A stretch of DNA of 64,000 nt from CAVXGU01 sp963761615 (GCA_963761615.1 CAVXGU010000004.1:248001-312000); one strand, 5' to 3'. Counted from the first letter of the stretch, positions 36,183 through 45,239 are shown. Notes: generated from the sequence alone by a model not told the origin. Made by a program: numbers and translations.

Positions 36183-37061
36183 GTGCCCTCCGATCGCGCC
36201 GATCGAACGAACGCCGCGCGCGTGCGGAGGCTGCGCTCGCGCTCGTGGCGTCCCGCCGTGCTGGCCGTGGGCGTCCTGCTCGTCGCCTCGATCGGCGCCG
36301 CGCAGTTCCGGCGAGGAGGATTCGGTCGCTTCGGCCCGTCCGTCGACTTCGCGAAGCCGGATGACTTCGACGGCAGCTTCCAGTTCTGCCGCATCGTGTT
36401 TCGCAACGCGCCGGACGGCGACGGCGCCGGGTGGGAAGTCGACTGGCCGCGCGCCGACGAGAACCTGTCGACCCGGCTGTCGGAGCTGACGACGACGTCG
36501 GTCGGCAAGGACGCCGACGGCGAGACCAAGCACCTGCTGGTGCGACTCACCGACCCGGAGCTCTATCACTGCCCGTTCATCATGATGACCGAGCCGGGCG
36601 GCGCCTACTTCGACGATCAGGAGGCCGCGCACCTTCGGGACTACGTGCTGAAGGGCGGGTTCCTCTGGGCGGACGATTTCTGGGGCGAGTACGCGTGGAA
36701 GTTCTGGTCGGCGCAGATCGCCAAGGCCCTGCCGCCCGACAAGTACCCCATCGTCGACGTGCCGCTCGACGATCCCCTCTTCCACATGGTCCTCGACGTG
36801 CCGCGCGTTCCGCAGATTCCCGGTATCCGGTACTGGATGTACTCCGAGGGCGGGACCTCCGAGCGCGGCGCCGACAGCGCGGTGCCGCACGTCCGCGCGA
36901 TCCGTGACGAGCGCGGGCGCATTCTCGTGCTGATGACCCACAACACCGACTTCGGCGATGCGTTCGAGGAAGAGGCGACGAACCACCAGTACTTCCTGGA
37001 CTTCTCGATCGAAGGGTATGCGTTCGGGGTCGACGCGCTCGTCTATGCGATGACGCACTGA
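36183..37061 (+). CDS. DUF4159 protein with N-terminal membrane anchor
   Basis: A 292-residue protein: a basic N-terminus, one hydrophobic segment (residues 24-41, PAVLAVGVLLVASIGAAQF), then a DUF4159 domain with CRIVFRNAPDGDGAGWEVDW, LLVRLTDPELYHCPFIMMTE, LRDYVLKGGFLWADDFWG and HNTDFGDAFEEEATNHQYFL. DUF4159 proteins have a glutamine-amidotransferase-like (flavodoxin-like) fold and usually go with MoxR/DUF58 gene groups; none of those is here. It follows the permease by 87 bases. GTG start. Function unknown. Confidence 0.86.
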   Translation: MPSDRADRTNAARVRRLRSRSWRPAVLAVGVLLVASIGAAQFRRGGFGRFGPSVDFAKPDDFDGSFQFCRIVFRNAPDGDGAGWEVDWPRADENLSTRLSELTTTSVGKDADGETKHLLVRLTDPELYHCPFIMMTEPGGAYFDDQEAAHLRDYVLKGGFLWADDFWGEYAWKFWSAQIAKALPPDKYPIVDVPLDDPLFHMVLDVPRVPQIPGIRYWMYSEGGTSERGADSAVPHVRAIRDERGRILVLMTHNTDFGDAFEEEATNHQYFLDFSIEGYAFGVDALVYAMTH

Positions 37062-37116
37062 GACGGGCGCCGGGCACCGGAGGGCCGCGGCGCGCGCCCT
37101 GAAGGGAGCACGGGGG

Positions 37117-37812
37117 CTACGTCGCGTCGCCGGTGGCGATGGAGTCGCGCTGGCGTCCGCGACGGATGACGCGCCAGACGATCCACCCGCCCACGGCCAC
37201 GGCTCCGACCGCCAGCCACACTCCGGGCCCGATGTCGATCGCGGCTGCCTCGGCGCCCAGGAACGCCGCGGCGTAGTCGGCGGGCACGAGGCCGACGGTC
37301 GTCAGCAGCACGAACGGCAGGAACGGCAGGCGCACCATGCCGGCGACGTAGCTGACCGGATCGCACGGGACGCCGGGGACCCAGTGACCGAGCACGATCG
37401 CCCAGCCGCCACGGTTCGCCATGAACCGGTCGGCGACGTCCAGGCTGCTGGCGGGCAGCAGGCGCTCGGCGACGGCGCGCCCCAGCGTCCGCCCGATGAG
37501 ATACGCGCCGATCGCGCCGCCCAGCGTTCCCACGAACGACACCAGCATCCCCACCCAGACGCCGAAGGCGAGCCCGTTGGCGATCATCAGGATGGTGGCC
37601 GGGATGGGGATGGCGATCGAGAGAAGGACCATCAGGAGGCCGGACATGAGCGGGCCCCAGATGCCGAGCGACGTCAGGTAGTGCTGGAAGTCGCCGAGGT
37701 GTCCCGAGGCGAGCAGGGTCAGGCCGCCGACGATCGCGGCGCGCGGACCCGGGAGCCAGCCGATCACGATGAGAGCCAGCACCAGCAGCGCCGGCCACGC
37801 TTTTCTGCTCAT
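37117..37812 (-). CDS. DedA/TVP38-family membrane protein
   Basis: A 231-residue integral membrane protein of the VTT/SNARE-associated family with about five to six helices. The family core is GVWVGMLVSFVGTLGGAIGA-YLIGRTLGRAVAERLL and the re-entrant-like GHWVPGVPCDPVSYVAGMVR. DedA-family proteins act in envelope lipid flipping and homeostasis (undecaprenyl phosphate or phospholipid). It converges with the DUF4159 gene and is followed on the same strand, 24 bases upstream, by the B12-radical SAM gene. Confidence 0.88.
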   Translation of the reverse strand: MSRKAWPALLVLALIVIGWLPGPRAAIVGGLTLLASGHLGDFQHYLTSLGIWGPLMSGLLMVLLSIAIPIPATILMIANGLAFGVWVGMLVSFVGTLGGAIGAYLIGRTLGRAVAERLLPASSLDVADRFMANRGGWAIVLGHWVPGVPCDPVSYVAGMVRLPFLPFVLLTTVGLVPADYAAAFLGAEAAAIDIGPGVWLAVGAVAVGGWIVWRVIRRGRQRDSIATGDAT

Positions 37813-37836
37813 GCGATCAATTGTCGATGGCCGGCC

Positions 37837-39501
37837 TCAACGCACGGTGGCGGCGATTTCGGCGGCGATGGACTCTTCGGTGTAGCCGGCCGACGGCCCG
37901 CGCTCTTCCCAGGAGGGGACGTCGAGGCTGTAGCGGTGCTCGGCGAGGGTCAGGCGGTTGCGCACGGCGAAGTCGTGCTGATCGAGCTGCATGACGATCG
38001 AGGTCATCGAGATCGCGCCGCGCTCCACGTAGGGCTTGAGGTCCTGCACGAAGCGCAGGCCTTCGAGGTCACCCTGCAGCTTCAGCGTCGCCGCGATCTT
38101 GTAGTAGAGCGCCATTTCGGCGACGCGGGACAGCCGCCGCCCTCCCGCCGCCGGGCGCCCCGCCGATCCGATGAGGCGCTTCTTGATCTGCTCGTAGCTC
38201 AGCACGCGATCGACGAGGTCGATGAAGCCCTGCTGCAGCTCGATCGGCCGCATCTTGGCCGGCACGAACACCGTGTGGTGCGCGTCGTACATGCGCGGCT
38301 TCACGGTGAGGAGCCGGCCTTCCATCAGGTAGCGCTTCCACTGCCGGCCGATGGGTGTGAGGATGTTGAAGTAGGGGAACAGGATGTTGTTGCGGTCGAA
38401 GAAGTCGAACGCGGCGTCGAAACAGTCCGTCGTCTCGGCGTCGGTGCCGAAGATGAAGCTGGCGATCGCCTCCATCCCGTACTCGCGAAGCCGGCCGATC
38501 GCCTCGTCGTAGTCGAACGCCACGTTGTGGAACTTCTTGTACGACCGGAGCACCTCGACGCTCGTGCTCTCGAGGCCGATGAAGATGTTGTAGAAGCCCG
38601 CCTCGCGCATCAGCTCGAGGGCTTCCTTGTCCTTCGAGACGTTGATCGTCAGCTGCGATCCGAACGAGGCGTGGAAGCCGGGGTAGCGCTTGTTGAGGGC
38701 GATGATCGCGCGGCAGATCGCCTTGAAGTGCGTGGGGTTGCCGAAGATGTTGTCGTCGACGAAGAAGATGGGACGGCGCGCGAAGCGGCCCACGAGGTCG
38801 TGGCGGTAGATCTGCTCGAGCTCCGCGACGATCGCCTCGGGCTTCTTGTAGCGCATCGTGTGGCCGAGCATCGCGACGATGGAGCAGAACTCGCAGTCGA
38901 AGGGGCAGCCCCGGCTCGCCTGCAGGGTGAGCGACACGTAGCGCATCCACCGCCGCCGGTTCGGCTTGGGCAGGTGCATGATCTCCGACATGTCGGTCTT
39001 GGCCGTCTGCTCGTAAACCGGCTTCAGCGTGCCGTCCCGGGCGTCGGCGAGCATGTCGGCCCACACGTGCTCGGCTTCCGACACGCAGATGGCATCGGCG
39101 TGGTTCAGCGCGTGGTCGCTCACCATGTACGGGTAGTACCCGCCCATGACCACCTTGACGCCGCGGGCCCGGAACAGATCCGCGATCTGGCAGGCCCGCG
39201 TCGCGTTGGTCACCATCACCGTCAGCGCGACCAGGTCGTAGTCGCCCTCGAAATCGATCGTGTCGAGGTTCTCGTTGACGACGGTGAGGTCGACCCAGTC
39301 CGGCGTGAGCGCGGCGAGCGTCTCGAGGCCGTTGAAGGCGAGCCCGTAGGATCGGACCCGGAACGGCCAGACGAGCAACTGGTGCACCCGCTCCTGGCTG
39401 AACTGGGTGCGTACGCGCGAGTCCGCGTCCCGGCAGGGATAGACGAGGAGGACGCGAAGAGTCTTCGACCCGCGTGGCTTCAAGCATCGGGATCGTAGCA
39501 C
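37837..39501 (-). CDS. B12-binding radical SAM protein
   Basis: A protein of about 554 residues. The N-terminal cobalamin-binding domain begins LRVLLVYPCRDADSRVRTQF, with VVNENLDTIDFEGDYDLVAL and GVKVVMGGYYPYMVSDHALN. The radical SAM core has C199-x3-C203-x2-C206 in RGCPFDCEFCSIV, then FFVDDNIFGNPTHFKAICRA. This is the BchE/HpnP/HpnJ-type class B architecture, which covers cyclases and methylases of lipids and tetrapyrroles. The start is uncertain: GTG at 39501 is chosen, TTG at 39483 is nearest to the conserved domain, and no ATG is available in frame. It is divergent from a lipid-type glycosyltransferase, so a lipid substrate is a reasonable guess. Confidence 0.87.
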   Translation of the reverse strand: MLRSRCLKPRGSKTLRVLLVYPCRDADSRVRTQFSQERVHQLLVWPFRVRSYGLAFNGLETLAALTPDWVDLTVVNENLDTIDFEGDYDLVALTVMVTNATRACQIADLFRARGVKVVMGGYYPYMVSDHALNHADAICVSEAEHVWADMLADARDGTLKPVYEQTAKTDMSEIMHLPKPNRRRWMRYVSLTLQASRGCPFDCEFCSIVAMLGHTMRYKKPEAIVAELEQIYRHDLVGRFARRPIFFVDDNIFGNPTHFKAICRAIIALNKRYPGFHASFGSQLTINVSKDKEALELMREAGFYNIFIGLESTSVEVLRSYKKFHNVAFDYDEAIGRLREYGMEAIASFIFGTDAETTDCFDAAFDFFDRNNILFPYFNILTPIGRQWKRYLMEGRLLTVKPRMYDAHHTVFVPAKMRPIELQQGFIDLVDRVLSYEQIKKRLIGSAGRPAAGGRRLSRVAEMALYYKIAATLKLQGDLEGLRFVQDLKPYVERGAISMTSIVMQLDQHDFAVRNRLTLAEHRYSLDVPSWEERGPSAGYTEESIAAEIAATVR

Positions 39502-39559
39502 GCGACCCGATCGCCGGAGGGAAATCTTTCGACGGGCCACGCCGGAAATCGCCCGGGTT

Positions 39560-39589
39560 TTGGCGTTCGCGGCGGGCGTACCGTAGACT
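39560..39589 (+). promoter_or_regulatory. Possible promoter for the glycosyltransferase pair
   Basis: TTGGCG (39560-39565) and TAGACT (39584-39589) are 18 bases apart and lie 47 bases before the GTG at 39636, in the divergent region with the radical SAM gene. Confidence 0.35.
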
Positions 39590-39635
39590 TTGTCTGCTCG
39601 TGTCTTGATGCACGCGGGGTTCCAGGGCAGACGCC

Positions 39636-40772
39636 GTGAGTAGCCGGCGCGTCGAGCTGATCTTCTTCGACGCCGGAGGCGGCCACCGCGCGGCGGCAAC
39701 GGCGCTGCAGGATGCGCTGGAGCGCGAGGCCGCGCCCTGGGAGCCCGTGCTCCTCAACCTCGGCGAGCTGCTCGCCCCGCTCGACATTGTCCGGACGGTC
39801 TCCGGCATCTCCCTGCAGGACGGCTACAACCGCTACCTGAAGAGCGGACGGACGTTCGGCGCCGTCCCGCTGCTGCGCGCGATCCAGCTGCTCGTTCGCC
39901 TGTACCACCGGCGTCTGGTGGAGATGCTCATGGCGCACTGGCGCCAGACCAGGCCCGCCCTCGTCGTCTCGCTGGTGCCCAACTTCAACCGGGCGATCGC
40001 CGAGAGCGTCCGCCGCGCCCTCGGGACCGTGCCGTTCGTCACGCTCCTCACCGACCTCGCCGACTATCCACCCCACTTCTGGATGGAGCGCGAACCGCAG
40101 GACTTCATCTGCGGCAGCCGGCGGGCCGTCGAACAGGCGCTCGCGCTCGGCCACGCCGCCGACCGGGTGCTGTCGACCTCGGGGATGATCCTCCGCCGCG
40201 ACTTCTACGAGCCCATCACGGTCCCGCGGACGGTGGGACGGGCACGTCTGGGGCTGCGCCCCGACACGCTGACTGGCATCGTGCTGCTCGGCGGGCAGGG
40301 GTCGGCGGCCATCGGCCGAATCGCCCGGAGGCTCGACGCCTCGGATCTCGACCTGCAGCTGATTCTCGTGTGCGGGCGCAACGCCGCCCTCGAGGCGGAT
40401 CTGCGCCGCCGGACGTGGCGGCTGCCGGTGCGCGTCGAGGGCTTCACGTCCGAGATTCCGCGGTTGATGCACGCCTCGGACTTCTTCATCGGCAAGCCGG
40501 GTCCCGGGAGCCTGAGCGAGGCGTTCGCGATGGGCCTGCCGGCGGTCGTCGAGCTGAACGGGTGGACCTTGCCCCAGGAGCGGTTCAACGCGGAGTGGGT
40601 GCGCGACGAGCGCCTCGGCGTGATCGTTCGCAGCTTCCGCCAGGTCGTCGGCGCGGTCGCGGAGCTCCGGCAGTCGCTCGACGCCTATCGAGCGAACGTC
40701 GCCCGGATCCGCAATCGCGCCATCTTCGAGATTCCCGGCCTTCTCGAGTCGATGCTGGCCCGGTCTGCCTGA
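39636..40772 (+). CDS. MGDG-synthase/MurG-like glycosyltransferase
   Basis: A 378-residue GT-B enzyme resembling the monogalactosyldiacylglycerol synthase and MurG group (GT28). The opening VELIFFDAGGGHRAAATALQ carries the GGGH[RS] acceptor-side motif. The C-terminal domain has GIVLLGGQGSAAIGRIARRL and DFFIGKPGPGSLSEAFAMGL, matching the GKxGGxTxxEA-type nucleotide-sugar loop with one Gly replaced by Pro. A diacylglycerol-like acceptor is inferred. GTG start. It is followed five bases later by a GT4 enzyme, a common pairing for two-sugar glycolipids. Confidence 0.85.
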   Translation: MSSRRVELIFFDAGGGHRAAATALQDALEREAAPWEPVLLNLGELLAPLDIVRTVSGISLQDGYNRYLKSGRTFGAVPLLRAIQLLVRLYHRRLVEMLMAHWRQTRPALVVSLVPNFNRAIAESVRRALGTVPFVTLLTDLADYPPHFWMEREPQDFICGSRRAVEQALALGHAADRVLSTSGMILRRDFYEPITVPRTVGRARLGLRPDTLTGIVLLGGQGSAAIGRIARRLDASDLDLQLILVCGRNAALEADLRRRTWRLPVRVEGFTSEIPRLMHASDFFIGKPGPGSLSEAFAMGLPAVVELNGWTLPQERFNAEWVRDERLGVIVRSFRQVVGAVAELRQSLDAYRANVARIRNRAIFEIPGLLESMLARSA

Positions 40773-40777
40773 GCGGC

Positions 40778-41959
40778 ATGCGCATCGCCTTCTTCAGCGA
40801 CAACTTCTATCCGGAGATCAGCGGGATCTCCGAGTCGATCATCACGACCGGGACGGAGCTCGCCAGGCGCGGACATGGGATTCTGTACGTGGCGCCCTGG
40901 TATCCCGGCGCGAGCTACGAACCCGGCCGCGATCCGGCGCGCGACCGACTGCCCGTGGTCCGGCTGCCGTCGGTGCCGTTCTTCAACTCGCCGACGGGGC
41001 AGGGGCGGATCGCGCTGCCGGTCGGCGCGTCCCTGCCCTCGCTCCGGGCATTCCAGCCGGACGTCGTGCACACGCAGTCGCCCTACGGCACCGGACTCGA
41101 AGCCGTGCTCGCGGCGCGCCGATCCGGCGCCGCGCTCGTCGGGACCAATCACACGCCGATCAGCGAGTTCGTCCGCTACCTGCCCATTCACGGCGCGATG
41201 GCCATCCGCGTCGCGCAGCGGTACGAGAGCTGGTACTACGACCACTGCGCCATCGTGACCGCACCATACGCCGGGCTCCTCGAGGACATGCGGCGCTTCG
41301 GGCTCCGCGCCGACGGCCGCGCGCAGGCGAACCCGCTGGCGATCGCACCGGCGCCGACGAGCCCGGCGGCGCGCTGCGCCGCGCGCGAAGTCCTGCAGAT
41401 TCACGGTCCGATGGTGCTCGTCTCCGGGCGGCTCGCGCCGGAGAAGAAGGTCGACGTGATCGTCCGGGCGTTCGCGCGCGCCCTGCCGACGCTCCCGGGC
41501 GCCACACTCGTGATCACCGGGCGCGGCTCGAACGAGTCGCTCCTCAAGCGTCTCGCGTCCGGTCTGGGAATTGCCGGTCGCGTCCGGTTCCTCGGCTTCG
41601 TTCCGGCGCCGACACTCGATCGCCTCTACGACGCCGCGGACGTGTACGTCGTGATGTCCACGGCGGAGAGCCAGTCCCTGTCCCTGATGCGGGCGTTCGC
41701 GCACGGCGTGGCGGCGATCGCCGCGCGGTCGCGCGGGCTGATCGCCTTCGCCTCTCCCGAGGCGGCGTCGCTCGTCGAGCCCGACGATGTCGACGCGCTG
41801 GCCGCGCGCCTCGTCGAGCTGCTCGGGCAAGACGAGGTGCGGCGCCGCATGGGACGCGCCGGCGTCGCCTTCGTGAAGCGCTTCTCGCCGGCCAGCGTGG
41901 CCGCGGACTGGGAGCAGCTGTTCGAATCGGCCTGCCGGCAGCGCGGCCGGTCTCCCTGA
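40778..41959 (+). CDS. Family 4 glycosyltransferase (glycolipid/mannosyl type)
   Basis: A 393-residue GT4 enzyme: MRIAFFSDNFYPEISGISES, VVHTQSPYGTGLEAVLAARR, LVSGRLAPEKKVDVIVRAFA and VMSTAESQSLSLMRAFAHGV. The start and the TAESQSL variant of the donor loop resemble alpha-mannosyl and glucosyl-diacylglycerol transferases. The ATG is six bases after the stop of the GT28-like gene; the two are probably one operon making a glycolipid. It ends four bases before the convergent DedA-type gene. Confidence 0.88.
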   Translation: MRIAFFSDNFYPEISGISESIITTGTELARRGHGILYVAPWYPGASYEPGRDPARDRLPVVRLPSVPFFNSPTGQGRIALPVGASLPSLRAFQPDVVHTQSPYGTGLEAVLAARRSGAALVGTNHTPISEFVRYLPIHGAMAIRVAQRYESWYYDHCAIVTAPYAGLLEDMRRFGLRADGRAQANPLAIAPAPTSPAARCAAREVLQIHGPMVLVSGRLAPEKKVDVIVRAFARALPTLPGATLVITGRGSNESLLKRLASGLGIAGRVRFLGFVPAPTLDRLYDAADVYVVMSTAESQSLSLMRAFAHGVAAIAARSRGLIAFASPEAASLVEPDDVDALAARLVELLGQDEVRRRMGRAGVAFVKRFSPASVAADWEQLFESACRQRGRSP

Positions 41960-41963
41960 GCGG

Positions 41964-42575
41964 TCAGGCGCGGGCCTTTCGCCCTTCGTCCCGAAGCGTG
42001 CGGCCGACGCGCCGCCTGAACAGGTAGTAGGCCACCGCGAGGACCGACAGGCCCAGGAGCGCTTCCGGAATCCGCTGGACGATGTTCTCGAGGGCGCCGC
42101 CGAACGTGGCGCCGAAGAAGTACCCGACGGCCAGCAGCGCGCCGTAGTGCACGACCGCCACGGCCGACCCGTACGCCAGGAACGTGGGGAGCGGCATCCG
42201 CACGAGGCCCGCGACGACGATGAACCCGGCGGCGACGCCGTACGAGAGCTTGCCGAGGACCATGGTCAATCCCGGCCGGGACGTCCACAGCAATCGCACG
42301 TCGTCCAATTGCGCCTCCGCGACGCCCAGCCGCGCCAGCAGACGGCGTGCCCATGCCGTCTGGCCGCCGCGGTAGCCGAGCGCGTAGCATCCGAGGTCGA
42401 CCGCGACGTCGCGCACGAAGAAGAACGCTGCGAGGGCGAAGATGTTGAAGTAGCCCGCTGATGCCAGGGTGCCGGCGAGGAACGCCGTGACCGGCCCCTC
42501 GACGAACGAGAGCGGCAACAGGATCCAGTAGCGGTACTCGAGAATCAGCCGCGTCAGCTCCGCAAGCCCGGGCAC
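41964..42575 (-). CDS. DedA-family membrane protein
   Basis: A 203-residue DedA-family protein with about five membrane helices. Family motifs are LLPLSFVEGPVTAFLAGTLA, the conserved FFFVRDVAVDLGCYALGYRGG (here arginine and aspartate follow the usual positions), and GKLSYGVAAGFIVVAGLVRM. The GTG at 42575 has GAGGAGAG upstream; an in-frame ATG at 42695 would run into the promoter and start of the divergent cyclase gene and is rejected. It lies next to the glycolipid-type glycosyltransferases, consistent with a role in membrane-lipid handling. Confidence 0.86.
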   Translation of the reverse strand: MPGLAELTRLILEYRYWILLPLSFVEGPVTAFLAGTLASAGYFNIFALAAFFFVRDVAVDLGCYALGYRGGQTAWARRLLARLGVAEAQLDDVRLLWTSRPGLTMVLGKLSYGVAAGFIVVAGLVRMPLPTFLAYGSAVAVVHYGALLAVGYFFGATFGGALENIVQRIPEALLGLSVLAVAYYLFRRRVGRTLRDEGRKARA

Positions 42576-42600
42576 GAAATCGTCTCTCCTCGCGCGGTGA

Positions 42601-42628
42601 TTGGCCGCGTCAGACGCCGGCCTATAAT
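42601..42628 (+). promoter_or_regulatory. Consensus sigma-70-like promoter of the RiPP-like operon
   Basis: TTGGCC (42601-42606) and a perfect TATAAT (42623-42628) are 16 bases apart and lie 38 bases before the GTG of the asparagine-synthetase-like gene. It is the only perfect -10 hexamer I found in front of a gene in this window. Confidence 0.72.
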
Positions 42629-42666
42629 CGCGCCGGTCGTCGGCATCCCATGAGATTGGCGGACCG

Positions 42667-44547
42667 GTGAGCGGGATCGCGGCAGTGTGGCACATCGACG
42701 GCGCTCCGCTCGACCGGGAGTCGCTCGACCGCGTCTCCGCGCGCCTTCACCCGGTCCCCGCCGACGCCGTGGGCGTCTGGTCCGACGGCGCCATCGGTCT
42801 GGTGCAGCGCTCGCTCCACACCGACGTGCCGCCTCCCGAAGCGTACCCGGTTCGCGACCGGTCGGGCGCCGTCACGCTCGTCGCCGACGTGCGCCTGGAC
42901 AGTCGCGCCGACCTCGCCGGCGAGCTCGGGCTGCCGGAAGGAAGCGGATTGGACGACGGCGCCCTGATCCTCCTGGCCTGGGAGCGGTGGGGCGAGGACG
43001 CCCCCGTACACCTCCACGGCGACTTCGCTTTCGTGCTGTGGGACGCCCGGCGGCGCGTGGTGTTCTGCGCCCGCGATACCGCGGGCATGAAGCCCCTCTA
43101 CTATCACCTGTCGCCGCGGCTGTTCGCGGCGGCCTCGGGCACGGGTCCGATCCTGCGCGTGCCCGGGGTCCCGAGACGGCTCGACGAAGTGAGGATCGCC
43201 GCCGTGTTCGTCGCCGCCGCCAACGATCTCGTGTCGACGTCCTTCGAGGGGATCCTGCGGCTTCCTGCCGGCCACAGCCTGACGGTGACCGAGCGCGGCG
43301 GCACGCCGCGGGCGTACTGGCGGCTGGATCCCGCCCGCGCGCTCGCCGGCCGATCCGACGCCGAGTACGCGGACGAATTCCTCGAGCGGTTCACGGCCTC
43401 CGTGCAGGATCGCCTGCGCGGATCGCTGCCCGTGGCCGCGGCGCTCAGCGGTGGGCTCGATTCGTCGTCGGTGGTCGCCGTCGCCCGCGCCCTCAGGCGG
43501 GCAGAGGCGCGTGGTCCGCTCTGGACCTACACGGCGCGGTTCCCGACCGTCCCCGGTTGCGACGAGAGTGAGTACGTGTCCGCCCTGGTCAATCAAGGCG
43601 GCCTCTCGCCGAGGGGCGTCTGGGGCGACCAGCTGGATCCGCTCGGCGACCTCGATGATCTGCCCGGGCTGGAGGACGAGACCTTCCAGGCGTCCGGATA
43701 CTACATGCACGCTGCCCTCTACCGCGCTGCGCGCCGCGACGGCGCCCGGACGTTTCTCGAGGGCACCGGCGGCGACCTGGTCGTGTCTCACGGGTTGGGC
43801 CACCTCGCCGGACTGGCGCGCGCCGGACGCTGGGTCGCGCTGAGCCGCCACGTGCGGGCCGCGGGATCGGCACGGCACCGGTTGACGCTGGCGCGCCGCG
43901 TGATGGCGCTGGTCGCGCCGGCCGGCGTGCGCGTCACCTGGAACCGCCTGCGGTACCGCGGCGCCCTCGGGCGTCCCGCGCTGCTGCGCGCCGACTTCGC
44001 ACGGCGGATCGCGCTCGACGACCGCGCCCGCGCCGCGGAGGCGATCGGACGCGGACTGACCCTCGAGCCCGCGCGACGCGAGCACTGGCGCGCCCTGATC
44101 TCGCCGCGTCTCGCCGACGTCCAGGATGCCCTCGCCGCCTCGGCCCTCCGAACGGGCGTCGAGCTGCGCGACCCGTTCTTCGATCGCCGCCTCATGGAGT
44201 ACTGCCTGTCCCTGCCGGCGGATCAGAAGGTCCGCCAGGACCGGACGCGCGTCGTCATGCGGCACGCCGTCGGGCCGCTGCTGCCTCCAATCGTCCGGAA
44301 CCGGCAGTCGAAGACCCGGCTCGATCTCATGGTCACCAGCGCGCTGGCCGTATACGGCCGAGGTAGGCTCGACGCGGCGATGCGGGACGCCACGGAGCTC
44401 CTGGCTCCGTACGTCCCTCCAGAGTCAATGCGGGCGGTCTACGGGCGCTGCCTCGCGGGCGGGACCAGTGCCGACGTGGGCCGGGTCTGGCGTCTCGCCA
44501 CCCTGGGCATCTGGCTCCGGCGGTTCTACCGTGGACCGATGTTTTGA
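42667..44547 (+). CDS. Asparagine-synthetase-like (lasso-cyclase-type) enzyme without glutaminase cysteine
   Basis: A 626-residue protein of the AsnB family. Residues 1-200 form a Gln-amidotransferase-like domain and residues 235-600 the ATP-dependent synthetase domain, with PP-loop ALSGGLDSSSVV at about 258-269 and ELRDPFFDRRLMEYCLSLP near 499-517. The product begins MSGIAAVWHIDG, so the catalytic Cys2 of glutamine hydrolysis is Ser. Ammonia production from glutamine is therefore unlikely; the same loss is common in lasso-peptide macrolactam synthetases, which activate a peptide carboxylate as an acyl-adenylate. Directly downstream are four precursor-like genes and a PqqD-like gene, which supports a peptide substrate. 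GTG start, preceded by the promoter at 42601. Confidence 0.87.
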   Translation: MSGIAAVWHIDGAPLDRESLDRVSARLHPVPADAVGVWSDGAIGLVQRSLHTDVPPPEAYPVRDRSGAVTLVADVRLDSRADLAGELGLPEGSGLDDGALILLAWERWGEDAPVHLHGDFAFVLWDARRRVVFCARDTAGMKPLYYHLSPRLFAAASGTGPILRVPGVPRRLDEVRIAAVFVAAANDLVSTSFEGILRLPAGHSLTVTERGGTPRAYWRLDPARALAGRSDAEYADEFLERFTASVQDRLRGSLPVAAALSGGLDSSSVVAVARALRRAEARGPLWTYTARFPTVPGCDESEYVSALVNQGGLSPRGVWGDQLDPLGDLDDLPGLEDETFQASGYYMHAALYRAARRDGARTFLEGTGGDLVVSHGLGHLAGLARAGRWVALSRHVRAAGSARHRLTLARRVMALVAPAGVRVTWNRLRYRGALGRPALLRADFARRIALDDRARAAEAIGRGLTLEPARREHWRALISPRLADVQDALAASALRTGVELRDPFFDRRLMEYCLSLPADQKVRQDRTRVVMRHAVGPLLPPIVRNRQSKTRLDLMVTSALAVYGRGRLDAAMRDATELLAPYVPPESMRAVYGRCLAGGTSADVGRVWRLATLGIWLRRFYRGPMF

Positions 44548-44584
44548 GCTACACTGACCGCTCGAATAGACACGGAGGTTCGCC

Positions 44585-44725
44585 ATGCCAGTCGTCGAGA
44601 CGCCTGAAACCGGTTCGAACGGCCCGAGCGGCTACGAAGCACCGAAGATCGAACGGCTGATGAGCGCCGACGATCTGACTCGCGAAGTCCAGTACGCCGG
44701 CAGCGTGTCGGTCGCCGACGTCTAG
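44585..44725 (+). CDS. RiPP-like precursor peptide 1 (46 residues)
   Basis: A 46-residue peptide, MPVVETPETGSNGPSG followed by the shared leader block (YEAPKIERLM, then SADDLTREVQYAG) and a tail SVSVADV. The YxxP element resembles that bound by PqqD-type leader-recognition domains in lasso and related RiPPs. GGAGG lies six bases before the ATG. It is the first of four paralogues, 37 bases after the cyclase gene. If the tail including the last Gly is the core, Asp is at position 7 but only one residue follows, too short for a threaded lasso. Confidence 0.82.
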   Translation: MPVVETPETGSNGPSGYEAPKIERLMSADDLTREVQYAGSVSVADV

Positions 44726-44761
44726 ACCGAGACTCGCCACTGGCGAACCAGGGGAGCACTG

Positions 44762-44917
44762 ATGACACGAGTGAATCCCGATCTGAACGACGACCGTCCG
44801 AAGACACCGGCCGCATACGAGCCCCCGAAGGTCGAACGGGTGCTGAGCGCTGAGGACCTGGCGCGCGAAGTGCAGTACGCCGGAAGCCTCTCGTTCGACA
44901 CCAGCGAAGTCGGCTAG
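44762..44917 (+). CDS. RiPP-like precursor peptide 2 (51 residues)
   Basis: A 51-residue paralogue: MTRVNPDLNDDRPKTPAA, then the shared block (YEPPKVERVL, SAEDLAREVQYAG) and the tail SLSFDTSEVG. The ribosome site GGGGAG is seven bases before the ATG. It ends eight bases before the PqqD-like gene, so the two are probably coupled. The tail is Ser/Thr-rich, which would suit the HprK-like kinase as a tailoring enzyme; that link is inference. Confidence 0.82.
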   Translation: MTRVNPDLNDDRPKTPAAYEPPKVERVLSAEDLAREVQYAGSLSFDTSEVG

Positions 44918-44925
44918 CGGGGCTC

Positions 44926-45207
44926 GTGGCGTCTCCTGAAGCAGTCTGCGCCCGGCAGCCCGACGCGTCCGCGATGACGGTGGGGGACCGGGTCGTGCTC
45001 TACCATCGCGTCTCGCGAACCGCCGTGGTGCTGAATCCGACAGGCGGGCGCATCTGGGAGAAGCTGGAGACACCGCAGACCGTCTCGCGTCTGGCCGAGG
45101 ATCTCTGCGAGCGGTTCCCCGGGCTCTCCGCAGAAGACGCCGCCCGCGACGTGTCCGCATTCCTGGCAGAGATGCAGAAGCACGCGATGGTGTCGCTCGA
45201 TTCGTGA
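44926..45207 (+). CDS. PqqD-like peptide chaperone between precursor genes
   Basis: A 93-residue PqqD-family protein: MTVGDRVVLYHRVSRTAVVL-NPTGGRIWEKLETPQTV, then LAEDLCERFPG and VSAFLAEMQKHAMV. It corresponds to the stand-alone leader-binding protein (B1) of lasso systems and to PqqD in quinone-cofactor synthesis. GTG at 44926 gives 93 residues; an in-frame ATG at 44974 begins right at the conserved domain and is an alternative. It is embedded between precursors 2 and 3, an unusual position that suggests the array grew by duplication around it. Confidence 0.86.
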   Translation: MASPEAVCARQPDASAMTVGDRVVLYHRVSRTAVVLNPTGGRIWEKLETPQTVSRLAEDLCERFPGLSAEDAARDVSAFLAEMQKHAMVSLDS

Positions 45208-45239
45208 TCCGGTACACCGAAGAGGAGGATGAGGACGCA

